Shown: one piece after another, positions 8,701 through 14,100 of the stretch
How positions within the stretch are numbered: position 1 is the stretch's first letter
How the letters are laid out: each line of letters opens with the position of its first letter
Assembly: GCA_035530195.1 (NCBI GenBank)
Contig: DATKVG010000232.1
Coordinates: 1 to 20,077, forward strand
Source of the DNA: JAPLKX01 sp035530195
GTDB taxonomy: Bacteria > Hydrogenedentota > Hydrogenedentia > Hydrogenedentales > SLHB01
Reading direction: 5' to 3'
DNA: 20,077 bases
Program-made: the position numbers and the translations under genes
The notes under the pieces: model-generated
What the model saw: only the letters and a program-made list of their open reading frames with translations
The model's database searches: none
Told to the model about the DNA's origin: nothing

Positions 8701-9205
8701 CTATCAGGCCCGCCGAATCCGACAACGCCGACGCATCGAGCCGAACTTCGAGACCTGGAAACGAGGCGTCACGCAGCGTGTACGTCATCCGCCCGTCCAC
8801 ATACGCCACATCCACCTCCACCCACTGATGAAACCACTTCGACAGATCCCCCCTCGCCAGCCCGATATATAAATGTCCAAGCAGCCCGCCTGCCGCATGA
8901 TAGTCAAACAAAAATCGCGGCTCGTTATACGCCACCACCAGCGGCCGAAACGTGCACCGCGGGATCTTCTCGATCTCCTCCGCCGCCCAGATCATCGTGC
9001 GGTCCGCCGGCGGGTACAAAGGCCTGCGGTGCTGCCGGTAATCGCCTTCTACCACGCCAATATCCGATCCCGCCGCCGGCCGCACCGCACCACCGCCCGC
9101 CGTTACCCGGATCTGCCATCCCCCCGCCACCGGCGTGTACTGCCCAGCCACCGGCCCGCTCCCAACCACCAACGCCACCGCAACCAAGCTCGCAATCAGC
9201 CCCAT
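5735..9205 (-). CDS. Very large secreted carbohydrate-active-type protein, probable DUF4450 with six-hairpin glycosidase core
   Basis: An 1156-aa protein with a signal peptide at 1-21 (ending VAG). The N-terminal third (about 25-340) looks like a beta-sandwich: PLVVAYNEPRFLFDYHAAGGLLGHLYIGL resembles the start of DUF4450 proteins. From about 355 to 790 is an aromatic-rich helical region (DPWLDAAVGMMAFATEGTW, WRTGYGPVCYGW, FDYTNDIELMARIFPILDS, EFADASSMWARAVVEGLFG) typical of (alpha/alpha)6-barrel glycosidases. A beta-rich section follows at about 790-940, and a C-terminal domain at about 960-1156 ends in an NPCBM-like or Ig-like fold (VNPYGIGDCWGTWCGRYHD). No catalytic pair is assigned. It precedes the GH29 gene in the same direction. 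The SD is modest (AGAGGG close to the ATG). A dispersed palindrome is inserted in frame at residues ~845-851. The family name is from memory of motif style, so moderate confidence; the exported glycan-related role is stronger. Confidence 0.75.
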   Translation of the reverse strand: MGLIASLVAVALVVGSGPVAGQYTPVAGGWQIRVTAGGGAVRPAAGSDIGVVEGDYRQHRRPLYPPADRTMIWAAEEIEKIPRCTFRPLVVAYNEPRFLFDYHAAGGLLGHLYIGLARGDLSKWFHQWVEVDVAYVDGRMTYTLRDASFPGLEVRLDASALSDSAGLIVRVAVDGPVDGTKLVWAYGGASGFFTNYNMGAKEFEFAPEQCAKDVIRWDGSRFELERAFDKSDVITNEPFCAWRYLPEWHAVIEGGSSWGGAAGFGAPEAFKQSPAVLAGSMTEGVEGQNKVAVQVVELDEQAREGFVVVGMGGNISDKSRSRGSATPPHTTVTSCVENPAAAWARALQRNTEIASRVVTHTPDPWLDAAVGMMAFATEGTWGDVATVHGGWSWRFAYLGWRTGYGPVCYGWTERIRKYIESHTTLGLVTEGPDAGALGSMIESGPGVFYNMNEVFFDHVRQYFDYTNDIELMARIFPILDSILKWEDTRLEPGGEGLYESALNTWISDSHWYIGGQCAQASAYILNANRFMADLAARLGKDPAPYRARADKTLDAMQGKLWMRRAGVFAEYADTRGERMLHTEPELPTIYHSAEFGAADPMQIYQMLHWADTHLRADATPGGGKIVWSSNWYPNRGRSYTHSTYEVAYGEEMNFALTNYLAGRADEAYKLIRASLCGIFNGPTPGGLSCHSYSDGRQRANDEFADASSMWARAVVEGLFGIVPKRPDGYVQVTPQFPSSWAEASIKTRQFSYVWRRKPGLIEVEWDSPVPGEVRWHLPFMGTDAAVEGADGAMFEPGFDGTTWAVVSSRAAKGSLRLRYKVREVTLPETQHMKQGADFQVPPVVAQASRLQDYADPQGILKDVRVEDAVLTGVITGEPGPGVIFVRAADTWLPMRVVIEPETPAPAPKVWKAPGGERDLGRWTLVDLGGVFNSTVVDAPRFVQENAPAPEMPASQVNFNYWKDHFRETHHGGRIETPSDSAWRAKIGEDGVGWTRDGIPFKSPKEGANLGVVTVTGGFPKKLSFPVGASGKTLYLMISGITFPSQSHVPNLRVTLHYAGGPAETVELVNPYGIGDCWGTWCGRYHDCAANGFENIGGRRGPAGSADVADLTQPVETDTEAHLVAFELPPGKILATVDFEAAANDVIFGVMGATVEK
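6655..6671. repeat. REP-like palindrome inside the large secreted gene
   Basis: GCAGGCG-GGA-CGCCTGC is a perfect 7-bp inverted repeat with a 3-nt loop. On the coding strand it reads through as QASRLQ (about residues 846-851), with no frame disruption, in a low-structure linker rich in Q, P and D. The same core with two changes (GCAGGCGAGACGCCCGC) is at 20051-20067, which shows it is a dispersed element rather than a chance hairpin. Confidence 0.7.
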
Positions 9206-9378
9206 GCGCCCTCTTCCCTGCCCGCCGGACGGGCGTTCCCTTTCCCTCGCCTATTTATGCGTCCTGTAGGTCTTATTCGTCCTATAGGTCCTATCGCCAC
9301 TCCCCAGTCTACCACGCCCGCCGCCCCATTGCAGTTTCTCCTTTCCTCCGGTCTCGATCCTCCGGTCTATTTTAAATC
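9206..9378. other. Divergent spacer upstream of the large secreted gene
   Basis: Non-coding region between the minus-strand secreted gene and the plus-strand acyl-CoA-binding gene. It holds an inverted repeat GCCCG-CCGGA-CGGGC at 9220-9234, just upstream of the secreted gene's ribosome-binding region, and a 9-bp tandem array at 9261-9296. I see no promoter for the minus strand that I would defend. Confidence 0.5.
9261..9296. repeat. Degenerate 9-bp tandem repeat, GTCCTATAG type (4 units)
   Basis: Consecutive nonamers GTCCTGTAG, GTCTTATTC, GTCCTATAG, GTCCTATCG. Read on the other strand the unit is CTATAGGAC. This is the same pattern (ATxGGACC core) as the GATCGGACC arrays at 10866-10904 and 15632-15654, so the three sites appear to belong to one repeat family. 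Confidence 0.7.
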
Positions 9379-9407
9379 TTGTGCATCCCGCCGAAATCCT
9401 GTATAAA
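9379..9407 (+). promoter_or_regulatory. Putative sigma-70-like promoter for the acyl-CoA-binding gene
   Basis: TTGTGC (9379-9384, 3 of 6 to consensus) and TATAAA (9402-9407, 5 of 6) are separated by 17 nt. Transcription would begin near 9414, giving a leader of about 50 nt that contains the GGAGGG ribosome-binding site. The spacing is ideal and the region is locally AT-rich, but the -35 box is weak. Confidence 0.45.
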
Positions 9408-9465
9408 ATAAGCCGCAAATGTCTTCGATTCGGGATGGGCTCGACTCGATTACGGAGGGGTCCTC

Positions 9466-9732
9466 ATGTCGGAACAACTCGAAGTTCAATTCCAGCAGGC
9501 CAGCCAGGACGTCGTAAAACTCCCAAAAGCGCCCGATAATGACGTCAAACTGCAATTGTACGCACTGTTCAAGCAAGGCTCGACCGGCGACTGCACCGGC
9601 GAACGCCCCGGAATGCTTGATTTCGTCGGTCGAGTCAAATACGACTGCTGGAAAAAACTCGCCGGCACTTCCAAGGAAGCCGCCATGCAGCAGTACGTCG
9701 ACCTCGTCAACAAGCTCAAAGCAGGCGCCTGA
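9466..9732 (+). CDS. Acyl-CoA-binding protein (ACBP family)
   Basis: An 88-aa cytosolic four-helix protein matching the whole length of the ACBP family (usually 86-92 aa). The ligand-binding residues known from animal ACBP can be read directly: Tyr32 and Lys36 in LYALFKQ, Lys58 in GRVKYDCW, and Tyr77 in MQQYVDLVNKL. The signature ERPGMLDFVGRVKYDCWKKL and the GTSKEAAM turn are intact. It should bind medium- to long-chain acyl-CoA and buffer or carry it within the cell. GGAGGG sits 6 nt before the ATG, and a putative promoter lies just upstream, so it is probably a single-gene unit. ACBP is far more common in eukaryotes than in bacteria. No neighbouring gene in this window belongs to fatty-acid metabolism, so the context does not explain it. 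Confidence 0.95.
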   Translation: MSEQLEVQFQQASQDVVKLPKAPDNDVKLQLYALFKQGSTGDCTGERPGMLDFVGRVKYDCWKKLAGTSKEAAMQQYVDLVNKLKAGA

Positions 9733-9765
9733 TAAGAGCCGATCATAACTGCCCAGGGACCGGCC

Positions 9766-9787
9766 TGCCGCGCTCCGTCCCGCGGCA
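9766..9787 (+). terminator. Hairpin after the acyl-CoA-binding gene, possible terminator
   Basis: TGCCGCG and CGCGGCA form a perfect 7-bp GC-rich stem with an 8-nt loop, 34 bp after the ACBP stop. No T-run follows (the next bases are CGGGTATG), so an intrinsic terminator is uncertain. It could equally be a transcript-stabilising hairpin or another repeat. Confidence 0.35.
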
Positions 9788-9847
9788 CGGGTATGTTCCA
9801 GTTCTTACCCCGGCCTCTTAAAGCACTTTATACGTTGTATTAAAAAA

Positions 9848-10858
9848 ATGAAGCTACTCCTTCTCACCACGCTGCTCGTAGCGTCCTGCGCGCAAGGCAA
9901 AGACTGCCCCCTCACGCTTGACCAATTCCGGGTCCGTGACCCATTCATCCTCCCCGTACCCAGCCAAGGCCTCTACTATCTTTTCAACACCGGCGTCGCC
10001 AAATACGCCTGGGGCCGGGGCTTCCCCGTTTACACCAGCCGCGACCTCGTCAACTGGGCCGGCCCCGAACCCGCGTTCAAGCCACCCGACGATTTTCCCA
10101 CCATCAACCTCTGGGCGCCCGAAGTCCACCCCTACAACGCCAAATACTACATGTTCGCCACGCTCAAGCTCGAAGGAAAACCACGCGGTACGCACATCCT
10201 CGTCGCCAACCGCCCAGCAGGCCCTTACACCATGCGATCCCGCCAGCCCATAACGCCCCCGGGCTGGTATTGCCTCGACGGCACGTTCCACCTCGACGAC
10301 AACGCCAAGCCATGGATGGTCTTCTGCCACGAATGGGTCCAAACCGGCGACGGCGAGATCTGTGCCGTGCCACTCAACGACGACCTCTCCGCGCCCACCG
10401 GCGAACCCGTGCTGCTGTTAAGAGCCTCCGCCGTACCTTGGGTAACGCCGCAAGACATCCAACACGCAGTCACCAACGCAATCCAAAAAGGCCCCGAAAC
10501 AAAACCCGGAGAGGTGCGCGAAAGCCTCGTCACCGACGGACCGTTCATCCACCGGACATCCTCAGGCGCCCTGCTCATGCTGTGGTCCACGTTCGGCAAC
10601 GGCAGCTACAACGTCGTCGTCGCCCGCTCCCAATCCGGCACAATCACCGGACCCTGGGCGCAGGACGCCCAACCCCTCTTCACCGACGACGGGGGCCACG
10701 CGATGGTGTTCCGCAGGTTCGACGGGCAACTCATGATAGCGTTGCACCAGCCCAACGTCGGCCCAAGAGAGCGCACCCGACTCTTCGAGGTCGAAGAACG
10801 GGAAGATCGCCTCACTCTGGGCGCCACAGCCCCCGAACCTGCCCCATCTTCCTCATAA
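9848..10858 (+). CDS. GH43-like five-bladed beta-propeller glycosidase, lipoprotein
   Basis: A 336-aa protein. The first 14 residues form a lipoprotein signal (MKLLLLTTLLVASC, lipobox VASC, Cys14). The rest is a GH43-type five-bladed propeller: RDPFIL with the expected catalytic base Asp31, WAPEVH (89-94), LDGTFHLDD with the expected pKa-tuning Asp144, VTDGPFIHR (228-236) and GGHAMVFRRFDGQL (His284). The position that is usually the Glu general acid appears to be Asp230. GH43 covers arabinan-, xylan- and galactan-acting enzymes; the substrate cannot be read here. The leader is AT-rich (ATTAAAAAA directly before ATG) with no Shine-Dalgarno, unlike its neighbours. It probably sits on the periplasmic side of a membrane and trims side-chain sugars along with the fucosidase and esterase. 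Confidence 0.88.
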   Translation: MKLLLLTTLLVASCAQGKDCPLTLDQFRVRDPFILPVPSQGLYYLFNTGVAKYAWGRGFPVYTSRDLVNWAGPEPAFKPPDDFPTINLWAPEVHPYNAKYYMFATLKLEGKPRGTHILVANRPAGPYTMRSRQPITPPGWYCLDGTFHLDDNAKPWMVFCHEWVQTGDGEICAVPLNDDLSAPTGEPVLLLRASAVPWVTPQDIQHAVTNAIQKGPETKPGEVRESLVTDGPFIHRTSSGALLMLWSTFGNGSYNVVVARSQSGTITGPWAQDAQPLFTDDGGHAMVFRRFDGQLMIALHQPNVGPRERTRLFEVEEREDRLTLGATAPEPAPSSS

Positions 10859-10865
10859 ATTATAG

Positions 10866-10904
10866 GATCGATCGGACTGATCGGACCGATCGGACCGATC
10901 GACC
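10866..10904. repeat. Degenerate 9-bp tandem repeat, GATCGGACC type
   Basis: Immediately after the GH43-like gene: GATC, then nonamers GATCGGACT, GATCGGACC, GATCGGACC, then GATCGACCC. It lies in the 74-bp convergent gap between the glycosidase and the aldo/keto reductase. The unit is related to the arrays at 9261-9296 and 15632-15654. Confidence 0.85.
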
Positions 10905-10932
10905 CTCTCACCCTCCCCAATCCGCGATCCGT

Positions 10933-11928
10933 TCAGCCTACAGCCTCATCTATCGCGGCGAGTTCCTCGGGGTCAAACCGCACATTTTTCAGCGCCCCGA
11001 CGCACTCCCGCACCTGCTCGGGGTTGCGCGCGCCGACCAACGCGCTTGTCACGCGCTCGTCGCGCAGCACCCAGGCAACGGCCATCTGCGCCATCGACTG
11101 ACCGCGCGCCCGCGCTATCGCTTCGAGCTTCCGCACGCGTTCCACTTTTTCCGTGGTGACTTCCTCCGGCTGCAGATAGCCGGTCGGGTCGCTTGCGCGC
11201 GTCCCCGCCGGGATTGGGTTTTTGGGATCGAGATACTTCGATGTCAGGAGGCCTTGCGCCAGGGGTGAAAACGCGATGATGCCTGTCCCGTACTGTTCCG
11301 TATACTCGATCAGATCCGCCTCGATCCACCGGTCGAAGAGGTTGTAATACGGCTGGTGGATCGTGAGGGGGGCCCAACCCCGCCGTTTCACCAATTCCGA
11401 CGCCTGGACAAATAACGCGCCGCGATAATTGCTCACACCCGCGTAAATCGCCTTCCCTTGTTTCACAATATCGTTGAGCGCGCCGATCGTCTCATCGAGC
11501 GGCGTGTGCGGATCAGGCCGGTGCGAATAGAAAATATCCACGTACTCCAACTGCAGCCGTTTCAACGATTGGTCGAGGCTCGCCATCAAATACTTCCGGC
11601 TCCCCCACTCCCCGTACGGCCCCGGCCACATGTCGTACCCCGCTTTCGATGAGACGATCAACTCGTCGCGGTATCCGGCAAAATCTTGTTTGAGGATTCG
11701 CCCCACGCGCTGTTCGGCGCTGCCCGGTTCCGGGCCGTAATTGTTCGCCAGGTCAAAATGCATGATGCCCAGGTCAAACGCGGCCCGCATCATGGCCCGG
11801 CAATTTTCGTGATCGGCGAACGTCCCGAAGTTGTGCCACATCCCCAGCGATACGGCCGGCAAGACCAACCCGCTGCGACCGCTCCGGCGGTAAACCATCT
11901 CATCATATCGACTCTCACTGAAACTCAT
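10933..11928 (-). CDS. Aldo/keto reductase, YghZ type (L-glyceraldehyde 3-phosphate reductase-like)
   Basis: A 331-aa (alpha/beta)8 NADPH-dependent oxidoreductase. The start MSFSESRYDEMVYRRSGRSG is chosen because GGAGAG lies 6 nt upstream (11935-11940) and the homology begins there; an open frame continues 89 codons further up through repeat DNA and is not coding. The similarity to E. coli YghZ/Gpr is strong: LSLGLWHNFG-type start (here VSLGMWHNFG), FDLANNYGPEPGSAE (Asp and Tyr of the AKR tetrad), SSKAGYDMWPGPYGEWGSRKYL (Lys), DIFYSHRPDPHTP (His), and RVTSALVGARNPEQ near the C-terminus for cofactor binding. The family detoxifies L-glyceraldehyde 3-phosphate or other small aldehydes in the cytoplasm. 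It stands alone, with a convergent glycosidase on one side and repeat DNA on the other. Confidence 0.93.
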   Translation of the reverse strand: MSFSESRYDEMVYRRSGRSGLVLPAVSLGMWHNFGTFADHENCRAMMRAAFDLGIMHFDLANNYGPEPGSAEQRVGRILKQDFAGYRDELIVSSKAGYDMWPGPYGEWGSRKYLMASLDQSLKRLQLEYVDIFYSHRPDPHTPLDETIGALNDIVKQGKAIYAGVSNYRGALFVQASELVKRRGWAPLTIHQPYYNLFDRWIEADLIEYTEQYGTGIIAFSPLAQGLLTSKYLDPKNPIPAGTRASDPTGYLQPEEVTTEKVERVRKLEAIARARGQSMAQMAVAWVLRDERVTSALVGARNPEQVRECVGALKNVRFDPEELAAIDEAVG

Positions 11929-11934
11929 GCGCGA

Positions 11935-11940
11935 CTCTCC
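11935..11940 (-). promoter_or_regulatory. Shine-Dalgarno GGAGAG fixing the reductase start
   Basis: Read on the minus strand, GGAGAG lies 6 nt before ATG 11928-11926. It selects the internal start and excludes the longer upstream reading frame. Confidence 0.75.
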
Positions 11941-12036
11941 TTCCGATCTGTCAATCCATGGACAACGTATAGTTTGCCATAAAACCAGAATCGTCTTCGA
12001 CCCCAACTGTCCCCGTGGTTTCCGATCAAGCAAGAT

Positions 12037-12061
12037 CGCCCGCACCATTGTGGTGCGGGCG
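12037..12061. repeat. Perfect palindrome CGCCCGCACCA / TGGTGCGGGCG
   Basis: Eleven perfectly paired bases with a TTG loop. The right arm with its loop, CATTGTGGTGCGGGCG (12046-12061), is repeated exactly, on the opposite strand, at 20061-20076. No T-run follows on either strand, so it looks like a dispersed REP-like element rather than a terminator. Confidence 0.75.
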
Positions 12062-12254
12062 CTGGAGTTTCTACATTTTCCTCTTCTGATTCCGGTTTTC
12101 CCGCGGAATCGAACGGCCGTGCGTGCAAGGCGGCAGCGGCTTGGGGCCTTGGTCTGTTTGGGACGCCGCACGCTGACGCACATCATCTGGGCCAACGGGG
12201 GCGAGCGGCGCAGTTAGTCCGCACCGCAGCGGCGTGATAATGTAGAAACTCCAG
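12062..12254. repeat. 193-bp element bounded by a 16-bp perfect inverted repeat
   Basis: CTGGAGTTTCTACATT at 12062-12077 is the exact reverse complement of 12239-12254. The two arms enclose about 160 bp of GC-rich, non-coding DNA. The left arm abuts the 12037-12061 palindrome directly and the right arm is 3 bp from the 12258-12273 hairpin. This geometry resembles a miniature inverted-repeat element or remnant; no clean target-site duplication is visible (only GGTGCG occurs on both flanks). Confidence 0.65.
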
Positions 12255-12257
12255 GGT

Positions 12258-12273
12258 GCGACGGGGACGTCGC
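12258..12273. repeat. Hairpin GCGACG-GGGA-CGTCGC
   Basis: A perfect 6-bp stem with a 4-nt loop, next to the right arm of the 193-bp inverted-repeat element. It is part of the same repeat cluster. Confidence 0.55.
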
Positions 12274-12310
12274 GTCCACAGGGCGCCCGGCGAAAGGATT
12301 GGGCGCCTAC

Positions 12311-12340
12311 TTGCATTCCGGCGGGGTGACTGACGATAAT
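12311..12340 (+). promoter_or_regulatory. Putative promoter of the cytochrome c assembly operon
   Basis: TTGCAT (12311-12316) and GATAAT (12335-12340, 5 of 6 to consensus) with an 18-nt spacer. Transcription from about 12347 would place the hairpin at 12372-12394 in the leader of the first gene. Confidence 0.4.
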
Positions 12341-12371
12341 TCAACCGCAGTTCATGTTCTGGCCTGAACCC

Positions 12372-12394
12372 CGGCGGCTAAAGGGCAGCCGCCG
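12372..12394. repeat. Hairpin CGGCGGCT / AGCCGCCG in the operon leader
   Basis: Eight perfectly paired bases with a 7-nt loop (AAAGGGC), ending 21 bp before the first ATG. It may be another dispersed palindrome or an RNA structure in the leader; the sequence alone does not decide. Confidence 0.5.
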
Positions 12395-12415
12395 CGGACC
12401 TGTATCACGCGAGGT

Positions 12416-13024
12416 ATGATGATAAGAGTACTTGCAGCGCTCGCGTTTGTACTGGCAATAGCCGTTGCCGGTTGTGGCCCGTCGAGTTTCCGAAAGGAGG
12501 TCACGGAGACGCGGCTCGTAGCGCCTGCGTCCGCCGTGCCCCCGCAAAATGCCCACGCGGCCGCGTCGGCTGACGCGGGCGCGCAGGCGATGGGGTTTCG
12601 CTGGCAGTTGCCCGAGGGCTGGGTGCAGGTGCCGCCGCGACCGATGCGAATCGCCACGTTCGCCGTCGCGGGCAACAAGGACATCGACTGCTACCTGACG
12701 TCGCTGACAGGCAACGCCGGCGGGGTCGAGGCCAATGTCAACCGCTGGCGCGGCCAGGTCGGGTTGCCGCCCGCCACGCCCGAAGAAATGGCGCAGATGC
12801 CGCGGATCGAGATGTTGGGCCGGCAAGCCCCGCTGGTCGAAGCGGCGGGTGAGTTTCGGGGAATGGACGGCGAAGCGCGACCGGGATGGGTATTGCTGGG
12901 CGCGGTGGTCGATCTCGATGGCGAGATGCTGTTCGCCAAGATGACCGGCCCGGAACAGGCTGTGCGGGCCGAGAAGGATCGTTTCGTGGCGTTCTGCAAC
13001 TCGATCGAGGCGGTGGCGCGATGA
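12416..13024 (+). CDS. Lipoprotein of the cytochrome c assembly operon, function unknown
   Basis: A 202-aa predicted lipoprotein: signal segment MMIRVLAALAFVLAIAVAGC with lipobox VAGC (Cys20), an Ala-rich linker to about residue 58, then one folded domain (about 60-200). The domain begins RWQLPEGWVQVPPRPMRIATF and contains GGVEANVNRWRGQVGLPPAT. The general form (PEGW near the start, single alpha/beta domain after a linker) recalls small exported proteins of the PsbP/DUF1795 kind, but I do not assign a family. GAGG is only 1 nt before the first ATG and 4 nt before the second (12419), so the second may be used. The stop overlaps the start of the ResB-like gene (ATGA), so it is probably co-translated and linked in function with cytochrome c assembly at the outer face of the inner membrane. 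Confidence 0.8.
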   Translation: MMIRVLAALAFVLAIAVAGCGPSSFRKEVTETRLVAPASAVPPQNAHAAASADAGAQAMGFRWQLPEGWVQVPPRPMRIATFAVAGNKDIDCYLTSLTGNAGGVEANVNRWRGQVGLPPATPEEMAQMPRIEMLGRQAPLVEAAGEFRGMDGEARPGWVLLGAVVDLDGEMLFAKMTGPEQAVRAEKDRFVAFCNSIEAVAR

Positions 13025-14100
13025 AAAAAGCCGTCCGGTTCTTGTCGTCGTATGAGCTGTCGTGCGTATTGTTCCTGCTCCTTTTCGTGCTCACGCTTCT
13101 TGGCACGCTCTACCAGGTCGAGCATGGCCTTTACCAGGCGCAGCAGAAGTATTTCGCTTCGTTCTTCCTGATTCACTGGCTTTTTGGCGTGTTGCCGATC
13201 CCGCTGCCCGGCGGCTACCTGGTTATGGGGCTGACGTTCGTCAGCCTCCTGCTGGGGGGCGTGATCCGCCCGCGGAAAGACTGGCGGCGTCTGGGCATCC
13301 TGCTGGGGCACGCGGGCATCCTGATGCTGCTTGCGGGCGCGTTTGTCGGGTATGAATACGCGACGACGGGCTACGTCACGCTCTATGAAGGCGAGAGCGC
13401 CGGCGAGTTTGTCGGCGAGCATGACTGGGAGATCGGCGTGCGCGAGACCGGCGGCAGCGAACCCGTCACCGAATACATCATCCGCGGCGAAGATTTTCAA
13501 ATGTTGCGCGGCGGCCGCTCCGGCACATTTTATTTCGCCGGCATTCCCTTTGAATTAATGCTGACCGGCTACGACGCGGCTCCGCGTGCCACGCAAGAAG
13601 TTGTCTTGCCCGCGATCCACGCCGCCGTTCTGCCAAAAGACACCGGCGCCGCGCAGGAGAGAATTCTGCGGGCGGACAGCGAGCCTGCCCGGGTTGACGT
13701 GGCGGGCAAGAGCTACGCCATCGAGTTGCGCCGGGGCCGGTGGCCGCTGCCGTTTACGATCCGGCTCGACAAGTTCACGCGCGAACTGCACCCCGGCACC
13801 AATCAGCCCAAACTGTTCCGCAGCGATGTCACGAAGATCGAGGCGGGCATTCAACAGCGGGCGCGGATCAGCATGAACGAGCCGTTGCGCCACAAAGGCT
13901 ACACGTTTTACCAGTCGTCGTGGGGGCCGGCCGGCGCGGGGCCCAACGACCGGCTGTACTCGACGCTGGCGGTCGTCCGCAACCCGGCCGACAAGCTGCC
14001 GCTGTGGTCGTGCCTCGTGATAACGCTCGGGCTGACGGTTCATCTCTCCCAAAAGCTGTTGCGGTACCTGAAGTCGCAGCGCGCGAAGGCGGAAACATGA
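13021..14100 (+). CDS. resB: ResB-like cytochrome c biogenesis membrane protein (System II)
   Basis: A 359-aa membrane protein of the ResB/Ccs1 family. Membrane segments lie at about 12-30 (right after MKKAVRFLSSYELS, the usual ResB opening), 64-82, 90-111 (GHAGILMLLAGAFVGYEY) and a last one near 332-350. Between segments three and four is a periplasmic domain of about 220 residues with MNEPLRHKGYTFYQSSW, a recognised ResB block. With CcsA it forms the channel that moves haem out and attaches it to apocytochrome c. ATG overlaps the previous stop as ATGA, and the 3' end overlaps the CcsA start the same way, so the three genes form a tight operon. It is shorter than many ResB proteins (about 450 aa or more). 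Confidence 0.9.
   Translation: MKKAVRFLSSYELSCVLFLLLFVLTLLGTLYQVEHGLYQAQQKYFASFFLIHWLFGVLPIPLPGGYLVMGLTFVSLLLGGVIRPRKDWRRLGILLGHAGILMLLAGAFVGYEYATTGYVTLYEGESAGEFVGEHDWEIGVRETGGSEPVTEYIIRGEDFQMLRGGRSGTFYFAGIPFELMLTGYDAAPRATQEVVLPAIHAAVLPKDTGAAQERILRADSEPARVDVAGKSYAIELRRGRWPLPFTIRLDKFTRELHPGTNQPKLFRSDVTKIEAGIQQRARISMNEPLRHKGYTFYQSSWGPAGAGPNDRLYSTLAVVRNPADKLPLWSCLVITLGLTVHLSQKLLRYLKSQRAKAET

Larger units (their letters stand above)
11929..12415. other. Gene-free repeat island between reductase and cytochrome c operon
   Basis: 487 bp with no credible gene; open frames here run straight through the repeats. In order it holds a 25-bp palindrome (12037-12061), a 16-bp inverted repeat pair (12062-12077 and 12239-12254), a hairpin (12258-12273), a putative promoter (12311-12340) and another hairpin (12372-12394). 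The 3' end serves as the leader of the cytochrome c operon. Confidence 0.7.

Noticed and set aside
12037..12061. Intrinsic terminator
   Set aside because: The stem is strong but no T-run follows on either strand, and no gene ends there.
11929..12195. 89-codon N-terminal extension of the aldo/keto reductase
   Set aside because: The extension runs through palindromic repeat DNA, has no family similarity, and a good ribosome-binding site marks the internal ATG.
12037..12394. CRISPR array or tRNA in the repeat island
   Set aside because: The repeats are inverted, not regularly spaced direct repeats, there are no cas genes, and no cloverleaf or CCA-like end can be drawn.
13740..14096. Upstream extension of the CcsA frame
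   Set aside because: The region is the end of the ResB-like gene in another frame; the overlapping ATG at 14097 starts a signal-like segment and fits the operon pattern.
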